Positions 1 through 8,719 of a stretch of DNA of 49,790 nt are shown piece after piece. Numbering within the stretch: the first letter of the stretch is position 1; the number at the start of each line of letters is the position of its first letter. The translations under genes and the position numbers were made by a program. The stretch is from Gallionellaceae bacterium (lineage in GTDB: Bacteria > Pseudomonadota > Gammaproteobacteria > Burkholderiales > Gallionellaceae), in contig DAIDMQ010000037.1 of NCBI GenBank assembly GCA_027448945.1, positions 1 to 49,790 of the forward strand, read 5' to 3'. The notes beneath the pieces are model-generated. The model was not told the DNA's origin. It was given only the letters and a program-made list of their open reading frames with translations, and did no database searches.

Positions 1-325
1 CGGGCACCAGACTCGCTGCTCAACTTCTTGCGAACCCTGTGATTATGACAAGTACGGAATGCGCGCCATCGCCTGCCAGCAAACATTGGCGCGCATCCAA
101 GCTTGCTACTTTCCATAATCAACGACTATGCATAATCGGCCAAAGCCGTCAATCGAGACCGGCAGCTTTGTGGAGATCAATTTACAACGCTCACGGTCAA
201 CAGCGTGCCCTAATCGGCTATTGGCGTTTCAAGAAAAAGCGGACACTTTGGGGGGGGCGATAAGCGTGTTCATTGCGCTGATTGCTTTCTAAACCGTCCG
301 GCGCGATGCCCTTAGTTATTGCGCC
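1..325. other. Gene-free left edge of the window
   Basis: No convincing gene is seen here. The open frame at 39-263 has no recognisable ribosome site and an unnatural composition rich in Arg, Ser, His and Trp. The segment at 157-169 (GACCGGCAGCTTT) recurs exactly at 1495-1507 on the far side of the HEPN-like gene. The stretch around 104-124 resembles 1603-1623. This suggests diverged copies of a non-coding repeat on both flanks of that gene. A run of eight G lies near 250-257. Confidence 0.5.
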
Positions 326-1327
326 TTACTCCTGTTCAAGGTGTGAATTTACGGCCATAAGCACCGCTGACGCAGCTACCTCTGCACACTGGATATCTTT
401 CTCTAGTTCGTCAGGCAGTATTCTGAGCCGCTCTCCAGCTTTCTGATTCCCACCAACTGACTTGAAGTAAAGATCGTCAATTAACCCACGGCGGTGAACA
501 ATCAAATTTCGTCTCTGCGACAATACACGAAGCCCCTCATTTGAGAGTGAATCTCTCAGGTGTTCGTCCTTTGGGAATATGGCGCCATAGACTGCCTTGA
601 TGGATTGAAGGTCGCTCAGGTCTTGTTGCTGACTAAGGATATCCCCCATTTTTCCAGAAAGATTAAAGTTATGCTGCGAGAGAGTTTCAATGGGTATTTT
701 TCCCAGATCGAATCGTCGCTTGGCGACAGGATCATTTATAAGATTCTCGACCAAATGTGGGTCGAAGTTCAGCAATGTTATGAAGGTGTCGCGCATAAGA
801 ACTTCCAGCGCACCCCAACAGAGTACGACGCCTTGGAGTATTAGTTCATTGGCGGAATCGGAAAGCGCCTTGTCGTTCTTACTTCGCTCTAGGAATGAGA
901 GTGAAACGTGAATGATGGAATTAGTGCCTTCAGGTGATCTAACAAACTCGTCCATCTTATCGTTGGCAACCTGTTGTGCAACCGCTTCGCGCCGCTCATC
1001 TAAGTCAGCTTTGCCTTCGCCCGGCATCTGTTCGAGTTTTAGTGACCGAATGCGCTCAGCGGAAACAATTCTCTGGTAGTGCCTATCGACGGCAGCTGAA
1101 TGTGCAAGCTTATATGGGAACGACGCCGTGGTTAATAGGCCTATTATGTTGGCCCTAAAAGCTTCCGCAATTTCTTGGACAGGTGACCGTAAGACCTTGG
1201 TGTTTTTGTCGAAACTTGTAAACAGATCGCTTCCATCTGATGGCACGAGAAAGCTTGCGGTGACTCGTTTAACGAGCGCCTTTAGCGCCTGCCGCGCCTC
1301 GACCTCTTGGGCTTCGGTCAATCTCAC
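326..1327 (-). CDS. Putative HEPN-domain protein of unknown function
   Basis: A soluble protein of about 333 residues with no signal peptide or membrane segment. Near the C-terminus it has RRNLIVHRRG, which fits the Rx4-6H signature of HEPN domains. A preceding helix (GVVLCWGALEVLMRD) resembles the first helix of such domains. HEPN proteins are often RNases in toxin-antitoxin, abortive-infection or RNA-processing settings, but no partner gene is visible here. The frame is open to a GTG at 1339. I prefer the GTG at 1327 because GGGAGG ends four bases before it, and with the upstream start that site would lie inside the gene. It stands alone between two gene-free stretches that share short repeats, which is compatible with acquisition by transfer. 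The fold assignment is from motif only; the role is unknown. Confidence 0.65.
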   Translation of the reverse strand: MRLTEAQEVEARQALKALVKRVTASFLVPSDGSDLFTSFDKNTKVLRSPVQEIAEAFRANIIGLLTTASFPYKLAHSAAVDRHYQRIVSAERIRSLKLEQMPGEGKADLDERREAVAQQVANDKMDEFVRSPEGTNSIIHVSLSFLERSKNDKALSDSANELILQGVVLCWGALEVLMRDTFITLLNFDPHLVENLINDPVAKRRFDLGKIPIETLSQHNFNLSGKMGDILSQQQDLSDLQSIKAVYGAIFPKDEHLRDSLSNEGLRVLSQRRNLIVHRRGLIDDLYFKSVGGNQKAGERLRILPDELEKDIQCAEVAASAVLMAVNSHLEQE

Positions 1328-1353
1328 ATTTCCTCCCACAATTAGCTACGCAT

Positions 1354-1373
1354 GCGCTGATGCTAATCAGCGC
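1354..1373. repeat. Perfect inverted repeat upstream of the HEPN-like gene
   Basis: GCGCTGAT and ATCAGCGC are separated by four bases (GCTA). The element lies about 27 bp upstream of the preferred GTG start of the leftward HEPN-like gene. It could be an operator for that gene or a stem-loop in its leader. There is no T-run on either side, so it is not an intrinsic terminator. Confidence 0.5.
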
Positions 1374-1862
1374 GTTTGTCTAGCAGGCTGCTGAATTCTT
1401 CCGTCGAAATCCACAGGGCTTGCTTGAGTTTTGCGAATGTCCACTATCTGCCATTCTTCATAATGTCGGCAATTGGGACTCTTCTGTCCTTCGCGACCGG
1501 CAGCTTTAGCGAACTCTACCTTATGGTGGTGACAGACAGCAATGGCCGAGCAGTGAGAATTACCCTTCTGGCAGGTTCTGAAAGTGCAGCGGTCGTTCAG
1601 ATGGCTACTTTTCAGAATGATCGAACGGCTGGCACCAGGTCGATTTGAAGCATTCACAGCCTACCAAATTTTGCTCACAACGAAGCCTTTTCCCGAATCG
1701 CAAACCAACCCTGTTTTGCACAAAACAGATGATTTCCCGGTAGGGCTGGAAATCCGGCTTCCAACCTCACAATGCAAATAGCCTATTTTTCAATCACCTC
1801 GCGCACGCCAGCGTTTACAATCCCGGTAGTGAAGCAACGCTCAACCTCTCTAAAGTCCAAGT
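1374..1862. other. Gene-free stretch with diverged repeat copies
   Basis: About 490 bp without a credible gene. Frames of 90-96 codons exist on both strands across 1367-1657, but neither has a ribosome site or a recognisable protein sequence. The stretch carries the second exact copy of GACCGGCAGCTTT (1495-1507) and a segment near 1603 resembling 104-124. It probably also holds the promoter of the M23 peptidase gene that follows; I could not pick one with confidence. Confidence 0.45.
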
Positions 1863-2708
1863 ATGTACACACAAATCGCACACACCTTGCTCCGCTACAG
1901 CAGATCATTGCTATTGTTGGCCGCCTTACCTTGCATCGCTTATGCGGGTCTACCCGAATCGAACAATGTGCCGGGCGGACTCGCGGTGATCCCGCTGGCA
2001 AGCACAAGCAGCACCAAGCCCCAAGCATGGCTGGGCGAACAAGCGGTACTCGTTACGGCCGACAAGGATCAGTGGTATGCAGTGGTCGGATTGGCTTTGA
2101 GCCTCACACCCGGCGGGCATGAGTTACGCGTTAGTCAGAACGGCAAGTCCGAGCTCAAGCATTTCGAGGTCGGCAACAAAGCCTATCCCGAGCAACACAT
2201 CACGATTAAGGACAACGGCAAGGTCGAGCTCTCACCGAAAAATCTTGCGCGCGCCAATCAAGATATCGCCAACATCATGCGACTCAAAAAACACTGGCAG
2301 GCTGCCGCCAATACCGATTTGGATTTCATCATCCCCGCACAAGGCGAGCTTTCGAGTCGCTTCGGGCTGCGTCGCTTCTTCAACGAAAAACCCCGTGCAC
2401 CGCACGTCGGCCTTGATGTGGCGGTAGCAAGCGATACCCCCGTCTTAGCAAGTTCGGCAGGGACAGTGCTGGCGACGGATGATTATTTCTTCAACGGCAA
2501 GACGGTCTTCCTCGACCACGGTAACGGACTCATCACCATGTATTGCCATATGAATCGCTTCGATGTCCAGCCCGGCGAGACTGTCAGCAAAGGCCAGCAG
2601 ATCGGACTCTCTGGAATGACAGGCCGCGCTACCGGCCCGCATCTTCATTGGAGTGTGGTACTGAACGGTGCGATGGTTGACCCGGAGTTGTTTATCCGGC
2701 ACAACTAA
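1863..2708 (+). CDS. Secreted M23-family murein endopeptidase
   Basis: A 281-residue protein that should cut peptide cross-links in peptidoglycan. An N-terminal signal peptide (about residues 1-28, with LLLLAALPCIAYA) exports it. A middle beta-rich region (about 30-150) precedes a C-terminal LytM/M23 domain (about 160-278). The zinc site is visible as H181-x3-D185 (HVGLD) and H262 in PHLHW, with H260 as the usual catalytic histidine. All expected residues are present, so it is probably an active enzyme and not an EnvC/NlpD-type degenerate activator. No strong ribosome site precedes the ATG. Its TAA overlaps the stop of the convergent esterase gene by three bases. Family call is secure; the exact bond cut is not known. 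Confidence 0.92.
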   Translation: MYTQIAHTLLRYSRSLLLLAALPCIAYAGLPESNNVPGGLAVIPLASTSSTKPQAWLGEQAVLVTADKDQWYAVVGLALSLTPGGHELRVSQNGKSELKHFEVGNKAYPEQHITIKDNGKVELSPKNLARANQDIANIMRLKKHWQAAANTDLDFIIPAQGELSSRFGLRRFFNEKPRAPHVGLDVAVASDTPVLASSAGTVLATDDYFFNGKTVFLDHGNGLITMYCHMNRFDVQPGETVSKGQQIGLSGMTGRATGPHLHWSVVLNGAMVDPELFIRHN

Positions 2709-3382
2709 TCACCACCCAAGGCGCGCCGCCAACTGCGCAACGGCACATGTGTCTGCAAACGCGACAGGGCGCGTTCGACTAACACAGGATGCAACTCATG
2801 CCCCACCGCCGACGCGATGTCCAGGGTCGCATCGCCCTGCAAGGCAGACAGCATCTCGTAGGCAAGCCGAGCATGACTCACCGAGATCACATAGTCATCC
2901 TCACCGTGCAGCAGATGGATCGTCGTAAGTTCAGGCGCGACTTCGGGCATCTTGGAATACCGCCCCGAGAACGCCAACACTCTGCCGACGATACCGTCCT
3001 GGCTGGCACTCAGTTCCAGCGACATATTCGCCCCCTGCGAGAACCCCACCAGCGCGGTATCCGGAGGAAGGATGTTCAATCTATCCTGCGCAGCCTTCAC
3101 CAAAGACTTTAATGCAGGCAATGCTGCGGTGACGCGCTCATGACGGTTCTCCTCATTCAAACCGCTGAGCGAATACCACTGCCGCCCCATTCCCCCGCCA
3201 TCGAAAGGCATCCCCCCATCGGGCATCAGGAACGCGGCCTCCGGATACACCGCGCGCAACTGATGCGCCAAAGGTAACAAGTTTGTAGCCTCACCACCCA
3301 GGCCATGCAACAAGATGAATAACTGTTTAGGCATACCCGAGTCTGGCAACAACTCGACCCCAGAAAAATCATGCACCGACAT
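2705..3382 (-). CDS. Alpha/beta-hydrolase esterase (YpfH / phospholipase-carboxylesterase family)
   Basis: A 225-residue cytoplasmic serine hydrolase, the normal size for the family. The catalytic triad is visible: S115 in GFSQG, an aspartate at about D163 in HGEDDYVI, and H195 in GHEL. The oxyanion-hole region is LLHGLGG near residues 24-30. Relatives hydrolyse short-chain acyl esters in vitro; the natural substrate is unknown. GGAG lies a few bases before the ATG. The gene converges on and overlaps the end of the M23 peptidase gene, so the two are not co-transcribed. No signal peptide is seen. Confidence 0.88.
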   Translation of the reverse strand: MSVHDFSGVELLPDSGMPKQLFILLHGLGGEATNLLPLAHQLRAVYPEAAFLMPDGGMPFDGGGMGRQWYSLSGLNEENRHERVTAALPALKSLVKAAQDRLNILPPDTALVGFSQGANMSLELSASQDGIVGRVLAFSGRYSKMPEVAPELTTIHLLHGEDDYVISVSHARLAYEMLSALQGDATLDIASAVGHELHPVLVERALSRLQTHVPLRSWRRALGGD

Positions 3383-3488
3383 TTTGAACTCCGCTGATTG
3401 CAGCGTTGCGCTGCTGGTGGCTGCATTGTGGCACTAGGCGCAAAAGGATGTCATCTAGAATGGTGGCTATCAACACACATTTATATGG

Positions 3489-3630
3489 CTACTGAAATTT
3501 GCGGTTCATTAGGTCCAGCCAAGATGTAACAGCATCGTGTGCTAATCGTAATTTACAGAAAATAATATCTAACGCCCCTGCACCCAACATAGCCAAAAAC
3601 CCGACGACGAAGGTCGTCGCTTTGAAACAT
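3489..3630 (-). pseudogene. Putative 46-codon membrane-protein gene with a one-base frameshift
   Basis: A strong ribosome site (AAGGAGG) lies five bases before an ATG at 3630. Read directly, that ATG gives only 25 codons (stop at 3553-3555). If one T of the following TTT is ignored, the frame continues for 46 codons to TAG at 3489-3491. It would then encode a protein starting MFKATTFVVGFLAMLGAG, with one hydrophobic segment (about residues 7-24) and a charged C-terminal half. A perfect stem (3602-3608 with 3613-3619) lies inside it. The good ribosome site followed by a membrane-like sequence argues for a real small gene with a recent lesion, a sequencing error, or recoding. I do not recognise the family. 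Confidence 0.35.
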
Positions 3631-3858
3631 ACTCGCCTCCTTCATGCTTTGCCATTTAGCTATGCAACCACATAAAGGTAATATACCGTCTACATTAGAA
3701 GTTCTTTCTGAAGTCATTTCTGGGTACGTTATTTGTTAGGCAATTTATCGCGCAAGCTTAAGACTAGCGTGTTTGGCAAGAAGAGATTCAGTGCTGGGAT
3801 ACTTGAAGGAATCATTCGAAGCGGCGCCCTTTGATACAGTCAATGGAAAGGAAAAAGA

Positions 3859-5148
3859 ATGACTCAGCCAACCACAAGCAAAATATTATCCTTTCTGGAT
3901 CCCGCCAGCCCGCAGCCTTGGGCCAGCTTCATTGAGCAGATCGACCGCGTCGCACCCCATCTCGGCAAACTCGGCTACTGGCTGGAAACCTTGAAGCATC
4001 CAAAACGCGTGCTAAATGTCGCCATACCGATCCAGCTCGATGACGGTACGCTGGCACATTTCGAGGGATTTCGAGTCCATCACAATCTTTCACGCGGCCC
4101 CGGCAAGGGCGGCGTGCGTTTTCACCCCAACGTGACCATGAATGAAGTGATGGCGCTTTCAGGCTGGATGACCATCAAGAATGCCGCATTGAACCTGCCA
4201 TTCGGTGGCGCGAAAGGTGGCGTTCGAGTCGATCCAAAATCGTTATCATTAGCCGAGTTGGAGCGGCTGACGCGCCGCTATACCTCGGAAATCGGTTTTC
4301 TGATTGGGCCGAACAAAGACATTCCCGCGCCCGATGTCGGCACAGACGAGCAGACCATGGCGTGGATTATGGACACCTATTCCGTCAATCACGGCGCAAC
4401 GATGACAGGTGTCGTGACAGGAAAACCAATCAGTTTAGGGGGTAGTCTAGGTCGTCGTGAAGCGACTGGGCGCGGCGTATTCGTCGCAGCACGCGAAGCA
4501 GGGCTGCTTCAGGGAGTAGCAGTGAAAGATGCCCGTGTGGTGGTGCAGGGCTTCGGCAATGTGGGATCGATCACAGCACTGTGTTTCGCTAATGCTGGTG
4601 CGCGCATCATCGCACTACAGGATGCCAGTGGTAGCGTGGCTAATCCAAATGGCATCGACGTTGCGGCGGCTATTGCGTATGTGAAAGCTGGTGGCAAACT
4701 TATCGATATGCAGGGCGTGGAAGTAATCAGTACGAATGACTTCTGGATGCTGTCTAGCGACTTTCTTGTACCTGCCGCACTCGAAGGTCAGATCGACGCG
4801 GAACTCGCGGAACGGCTCGATACCAAGATTATCGTCGAGGGTGCCAACGGCCCAACCCTGCCTGAGGCAGATGACGTTCTCACTAGGCGCGGCATCACCG
4901 TGGTACCCGATGTGATTGCCAATGCCGGTGGTGTGACAGTCAGCTATTTCGAATGGGTACAGGACTTCTCTAGCTTTTTCTGGTCTGAGCAAGAAATCAA
5001 TGGCCGACTGGAAAAGATAATGGCTGCAGCATTTCATGATGTTGCGCAACTGGCCGTTGAACGTAAAGTGTCCCTGCGCACCGCCGCATTTATTATCGCT
5101 TGTACCCGCATATTGGCCGCGCGAGACCGACGCGGTTTGTATCCTTAA
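3859..5148 (+). CDS. gdhA: Glutamate dehydrogenase (NAD(P)-dependent, hexameric type)
   Basis: A 429-residue enzyme that interconverts glutamate with 2-oxoglutarate and ammonia, linking nitrogen and carbon metabolism in the cytoplasm. The catalytic region is intact: K119 in PFGGAKGG and D159 in PAPDVGT. The Rossmann motif GFGNVG is at 231-236. Length and sequence fit the 50-kDa bacterial class that includes RocG/GudB, so NAD is a plausible cofactor, but specificity is not fixed by what I see. A purine-rich ribosome site (GGAAAGG) lies seven bases before the ATG. It stands alone, with about 480 bp of upstream DNA holding a small putative gene on the other strand. No clear terminator follows. 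The symbol could equally be rocG. Confidence 0.93.
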   Translation: MTQPTTSKILSFLDPASPQPWASFIEQIDRVAPHLGKLGYWLETLKHPKRVLNVAIPIQLDDGTLAHFEGFRVHHNLSRGPGKGGVRFHPNVTMNEVMALSGWMTIKNAALNLPFGGAKGGVRVDPKSLSLAELERLTRRYTSEIGFLIGPNKDIPAPDVGTDEQTMAWIMDTYSVNHGATMTGVVTGKPISLGGSLGRREATGRGVFVAAREAGLLQGVAVKDARVVVQGFGNVGSITALCFANAGARIIALQDASGSVANPNGIDVAAAIAYVKAGGKLIDMQGVEVISTNDFWMLSSDFLVPAALEGQIDAELAERLDTKIIVEGANGPTLPEADDVLTRRGITVVPDVIANAGGVTVSYFEWVQDFSSFFWSEQEINGRLEKIMAAAFHDVAQLAVERKVSLRTAAFIIACTRILAARDRRGLYP

Positions 5149-5382
5149 TGCTCAATCAGTGTATTTATTTCCCAACTACAGATGCGCGTATGAAGGCAAT
5201 ATTGTCAGATAGGACTGTTCGAATAGAGCCATATTCCTTAAGCAATGCGGAACGTAAGTGCCGAGTCTGCAGTTAAGGGTATCGTCACAGTGCACCTCTC
5301 CCCCGAGCCGTTACATTCGCGCAGTTTCATTCGTCATATCAGACGTACACGCTCGACTGAGCAGCGCATTTTGCCCGAGCTA

Positions 5383-6173
5383 CTAGGGTACAAAGTAGAA
5401 CATCAATCCCACTCCCTGATCGGGACTTCCGTCGGAAAAACCTTTGAGGATATAAGCTTGCAGGGTGGCGTCAATTCCAAGACTCTGTGATGCATAGACT
5501 CTCAATTCGCGCTGTTCAGTGCCTGGCAAAGAGATGACCTGGCTGGCTTTGAAATCAGCACCCAATCCGGTCTGTTCGCTTGCCTGAAAATATCCACCCA
5601 ATGTCCCAAAGTAACCATTTTTAAACTGCTGACCAGCAGGACTTCCCAACACCTGGTATCCAATCGAGATTAATGATTGAAATCTTCCGTTGATCTGGTC
5701 GGCAATCAGTTGGGCTGCATAATCATTTTTACCCGTACCGATTCGTGTGCTTGCCGTCGCAAACTTTACTTCCCCCCCCAACTCAGGTGTTGCTGCTCGT
5801 CCATGCTGCTATAAAACCCCTGTGAAACAGCCAGCGTTACATCCCCCAATCCTGACTCTGTCACAGACTTTGGTGATGTTAATGTCTTGGTGGATGTTGG
5901 TGACTTAAAACGCATACCGTTGGCCGTTACGTCTCCGAAGCCTGTCATTGAAATCCATGGCATCGTTAAAGACACCAATCCTTCATTCATCCTGTACTGC
6001 ACGCCAACGGGCAGCGTCAAAATCTGAGTCGTATTGGAAGATCCATACTTTCCCGAGCTGTATTCCGCGCCCACTGAAAATCCAAAATCCGATTCCTCAC
6101 TTGCCGCCGCACAATTGCACGCAAAAGCGGTAAGCAATCCCACCACCAATCCAGCTGCTTGATTCGTATGCAT
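5383..6173 (-). pseudogene. Outer-membrane beta-barrel protein split by a frameshift at a run of eight C
   Basis: Two adjoining frames make one protein. The first (from ATG 6173) has a signal peptide (GLLTAFACNCAAA) and beta-strand repeats, and runs out near the homopolymer. The second carries on with strands and ends in FYFVP, an aromatic-rich end typical of barrels. The join is at a run of eight C on the plus strand (5772-5779, eight G in the message); one base more or less would restore a single frame of about 264 residues. I chose ATG 6173 over the in-frame TTG at 6212 because GGAGAG precedes it. The sequence resembles the Phenol_MetA_deg/transporter-like barrels. The shift may be a true mutation, a phase-variable tract, or a sequencing error. 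It lies about 105 bp downstream of the small secreted protein gene. Confidence 0.7.
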
Positions 6174-6246
6174 GTTGCTCTCCGCATCTATACGGGCTGG
6201 CGATACAGACAAATTGAAAAATTAAAATCCAACCCCAGAATGAATT

Positions 6247-6267
6247 GCGGCGAGATTTACTCGCCGC
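6247..6267 (-). other. Intercistronic stem-loop
   Basis: GCGGCGAG and CTCGCCGC pair perfectly around a five-base loop. It lies 12 bp after the stop of the small secreted protein gene and about 75 bp before the barrel gene, both leftward. No T-run follows it in the leftward direction, so it is more likely an attenuating or mRNA-stabilising hairpin than a full terminator. Confidence 0.5.
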
Positions 6268-6278
6268 CCTTGTTCAGA

Positions 6279-6683
6279 TTAACGTCCCTGTCTGCCGGAA
6301 CCCATACCACCGCCAGATCCCATACTTCCACCAGGTGACATGCCTCCTGCCCCCATGCCTCGACTCTGTGCTGGCGGAGCATCAGGCAATTTCACGCCTT
6401 GTGCTTTGGCACGCTCCATCATGCGCTCATGATGCTCGGCACGCACCTGCTGCCTTTCTTTCGAAGTTTTTGCCGCACGCATCTTGTCACGATACTGATC
6501 CCGCTCTTCATTGGTCATCAACTGGCTGCCATATATCCTGTCGCGATCTTGAACCTTATCCTGCTTTTGTATCTGATCCTGACTCTGCACGCGATCCCTA
6601 TCCTGATCGGCAGCAAGTGCAATGCCTCCCGATGACAGCAAGGCAACAGCCAAGGCTGAAATAAAAACTGATTTGATATGCAT
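6279..6683 (-). CDS. Small secreted Asp/Gln/Arg-rich protein of unknown function
   Basis: A 134-residue exported protein. The signal peptide is clear (VFISALAVALLSSGGIALAA, about residues 5-24). The mature N-terminus is a repetitive DQDRDR/QDQ/QDKVQDRDR stretch. A charged helical segment follows with YGSQLMTNEERDQYRDKM and a His/Met-containing part (AEHHERMMERAKAQGV). The tail is Gly/Met/Ser-rich and probably disordered. The YGxxLMTxxER-type segment recurs, from memory, in unannotated proteobacterial periplasmic proteins. A strong AAGGAG site precedes the ATG by about eight bases. It is followed by a hairpin and the broken barrel gene in the same direction, so the two may form a transcript. 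Metal or envelope-stress roles are possible but unproven. Confidence 0.75.
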   Translation of the reverse strand: MHIKSVFISALAVALLSSGGIALAADQDRDRVQSQDQIQKQDKVQDRDRIYGSQLMTNEERDQYRDKMRAAKTSKERQQVRAEHHERMMERAKAQGVKLPDAPPAQSRGMGAGGMSPGGSMGSGGGMGSGRQGR

Positions 6684-7365
6684 GATTTCTTCTCCTTATA
6701 TACATCGCAGCGAAAAATTCGCAACGATTGCCAGTAGTCGGCACAAAGAGGGATGGTAAATTGGCCTTGATCCCAATCCCCGTCAAGAACGCATCAAGCC
6801 AGAGTGGTTATGCCGTGAAACTGATAGTTATTCCGCAAGACCAGCAAGAATAATATAAGCAAATACTAATTCACATTACCTCTCAAGGTCAAGTGAATTC
6901 TGATCAACAATCGAGTTAACAACTTGAATATTATTTGATTACACATTAAATGTGCTGTAGCGAATTGATTCGTACCAGCTATAGTTACTTGAACTGCGAT
7001 AAAGGGAAATTCTGAATTCGAGTCCGTTCCGTCTTGCCCAGGGCTACGGCGACATTAAAAACCAGGTTTTGATTCACGCTGCCTTCGCATTGAGACCATA
7101 ATTAACATACGTGCTCGTACTATATGATGGGCGAAAGCTCAATCACCTTGAAGCGGCTTAGCAGATTCTGCAGTTAATACAGGAATAGGCATGTAGCACG
7201 GATTGCCTAAAACAAACTCAGCGCTGTCCACTATAATTTACCAAGGAATAATAGTTTCGAGCCTGCCCCCCTTAGATCCCACATAGCCATCATCTTATTC
7301 GGCGCTGCTGTGCTTAAAAGGTTGGTTGTCTATCATTACTCATCACTAACTCGTATTCATAGCTT
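6684..7365. other. Gene-free, AT-rich stretch
   Basis: About 680 bp between divergent genes with no recognisable protein remnant, RNA gene or mobile-element end. It should hold promoters for the leftward secreted-protein gene and the rightward aminopeptidase gene. Its unusual length and lower GC than its neighbours suggest decayed DNA, but I cannot name what it was. Confidence 0.4.
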
Positions 7366-8679
7366 ATGCCTATCTCATCTGAAGACCGCGCTCAGGCGCA
7401 AGATTTGCTAAACTTCATCGACGCCAGCCCCAGCCCTTGGCATGCCGTGCAGTCCATCACGCAACGTTTGCAGGCACAAGGTTTTGTGCAGCTGCAAGAG
7501 AAGCTACGCTGGAAACTGGCATCCGGAAAAGGCTATTACGTGGTGCGGGGTGCATCACTAATCGCTTTCAGAATCGGGCAGCAGGCATTGTCCGAAACTG
7601 GCTTTCGTATGGTCGGCGCGCATACCGATTCTCCCGGCTTGCGCCTCAAAACCTATGCGGCTCAAGCCAGTGATGGCATGGTGCGCTTGGGTGTGGAGAT
7701 ATACGGCGGACCGATACTGGCAACCTTTACCGACCGCGATTTGAGTCTGGCCGGACGTGTGAACGTGCGCACGGCGCAGGGTTTTGAAACACGGCTGATC
7801 AGCTTCGACCAGCCGCTGCTGCGTCTGCCCAACCTCGCCATCCACATGAACAAGGATGTGAACGAGCAAGGTCTCAAGCTCAACAAGCAAACTGAGTTGC
7901 CGCTGTTGTTTGGCCTGGTCGATGACAAGGCTGAAGACAAACTTTCCGCACGCGAGCAATTCCACAAGCTGCTTGCGGATACATTGAAAGTGAAGGCCGC
8001 AGACATCCTCAACTACGAGCTGAACGTGTGCGACACGCAAGCGGGCACCTTCTGGGGTGCCGGGCAGGAATTCATCGCCAGCAGTCAGCTCGACAATCTC
8101 GCTTCCTGCCACGCCGCGCTCACCGCCCTGCTCACCACCGCCACTCCGACCGCCACCTGCATCGCCGCCTTTTTCGACCATGAGGAAGTGGGCAGCGAGA
8201 GCGCGGCGGGTGCGGGCGGCAGTTTTGCCGGCGACGTGATCGCGCGCGTTTCGCTGTGCATGGAACTGGATGAGGAACAACGGCATTGCGCGGCGGCACA
8301 AAGCTTTTTCATCAGCGCTGACATGGCGCACGCCTACCAGCCCAATTTCCCCAACGCCTACGAACCCAACCACCGTGTGATGGTGAATGCCGGCCCGGTG
8401 ATCAAAACCAATGCCAACCAACGCTACAGTACCAATGCGGATACCGCCGCGCGCTTCATCACGCTGTGCGAAAGTGCCGGTGTGCCTTACCAGAACTATA
8501 CCCACCGCACTGACCTGGGTTGCGGCAGCACCGTCGGCCCTATTGTTGCTGCCAGCCTGGGCATTGCCAGTATGGATATCGGCTCACCCATGTGGGCCAT
8601 GCACAGCCTTCGTGAAAGCGCCGGTGTGCAGGATGTGGCCTATATGATCAGGGTGATGAAGGCCGCATTCGGTAGCTAA
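7366..8679 (+). CDS. apeB: M18-family metallo-aminopeptidase
   Basis: A 437-residue cytoplasmic enzyme that removes N-terminal residues from peptides, in this family often acidic ones, and works as a large zinc-dependent oligomer. Visible zinc and catalytic motifs are GAHTDSPGL near the N-terminus, FFDHEEVGSES in the middle, CMELDEEQRH, and the C-terminal MHSLRE. The conserved block SADMAHAYQPNFP is also present. Length is standard for bacterial M18 enzymes. The ribosome site before the ATG is weak. It faces the convergent alcohol dehydrogenase gene with only about 40 bp between and no clear terminator. Substrate preference is not deducible here. Confidence 0.93.
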   Translation: MPISSEDRAQAQDLLNFIDASPSPWHAVQSITQRLQAQGFVQLQEKLRWKLASGKGYYVVRGASLIAFRIGQQALSETGFRMVGAHTDSPGLRLKTYAAQASDGMVRLGVEIYGGPILATFTDRDLSLAGRVNVRTAQGFETRLISFDQPLLRLPNLAIHMNKDVNEQGLKLNKQTELPLLFGLVDDKAEDKLSAREQFHKLLADTLKVKAADILNYELNVCDTQAGTFWGAGQEFIASSQLDNLASCHAALTALLTTATPTATCIAAFFDHEEVGSESAAGAGGSFAGDVIARVSLCMELDEEQRHCAAAQSFFISADMAHAYQPNFPNAYEPNHRVMVNAGPVIKTNANQRYSTNADTAARFITLCESAGVPYQNYTHRTDLGCGSTVGPIVAASLGIASMDIGSPMWAMHSLRESAGVQDVAYMIRVMKAAFGS

Positions 8680-8719
8680 AGTTAAGGGGAACGCGAATGG
8701 GCCGCCCCCGCAGTTCAGC

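Noticed and set aside
1367..1657. Open frames of 90 and 96 codons on both strands between the HEPN-like and M23 genes
   Set aside because: Neither has a ribosome site or a protein-like sequence. The stretch fits a non-coding repeat better.
5245..5490. An 81-codon plus-strand frame next to the broken barrel gene
   Set aside because: It overlaps the barrel coding sequence on the other strand, has no ribosome site and no recognisable motif.
6684..7365. A long gap considered as a remnant of an insertion sequence
   Set aside because: I found no terminal inverted repeats, target duplication or transposase fragment that I could name.
7558..8505. A 315-codon minus-strand frame opposite the M18 aminopeptidase gene
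   Set aside because: The M18 protein has all its motifs on the plus strand; the opposite frame has none.
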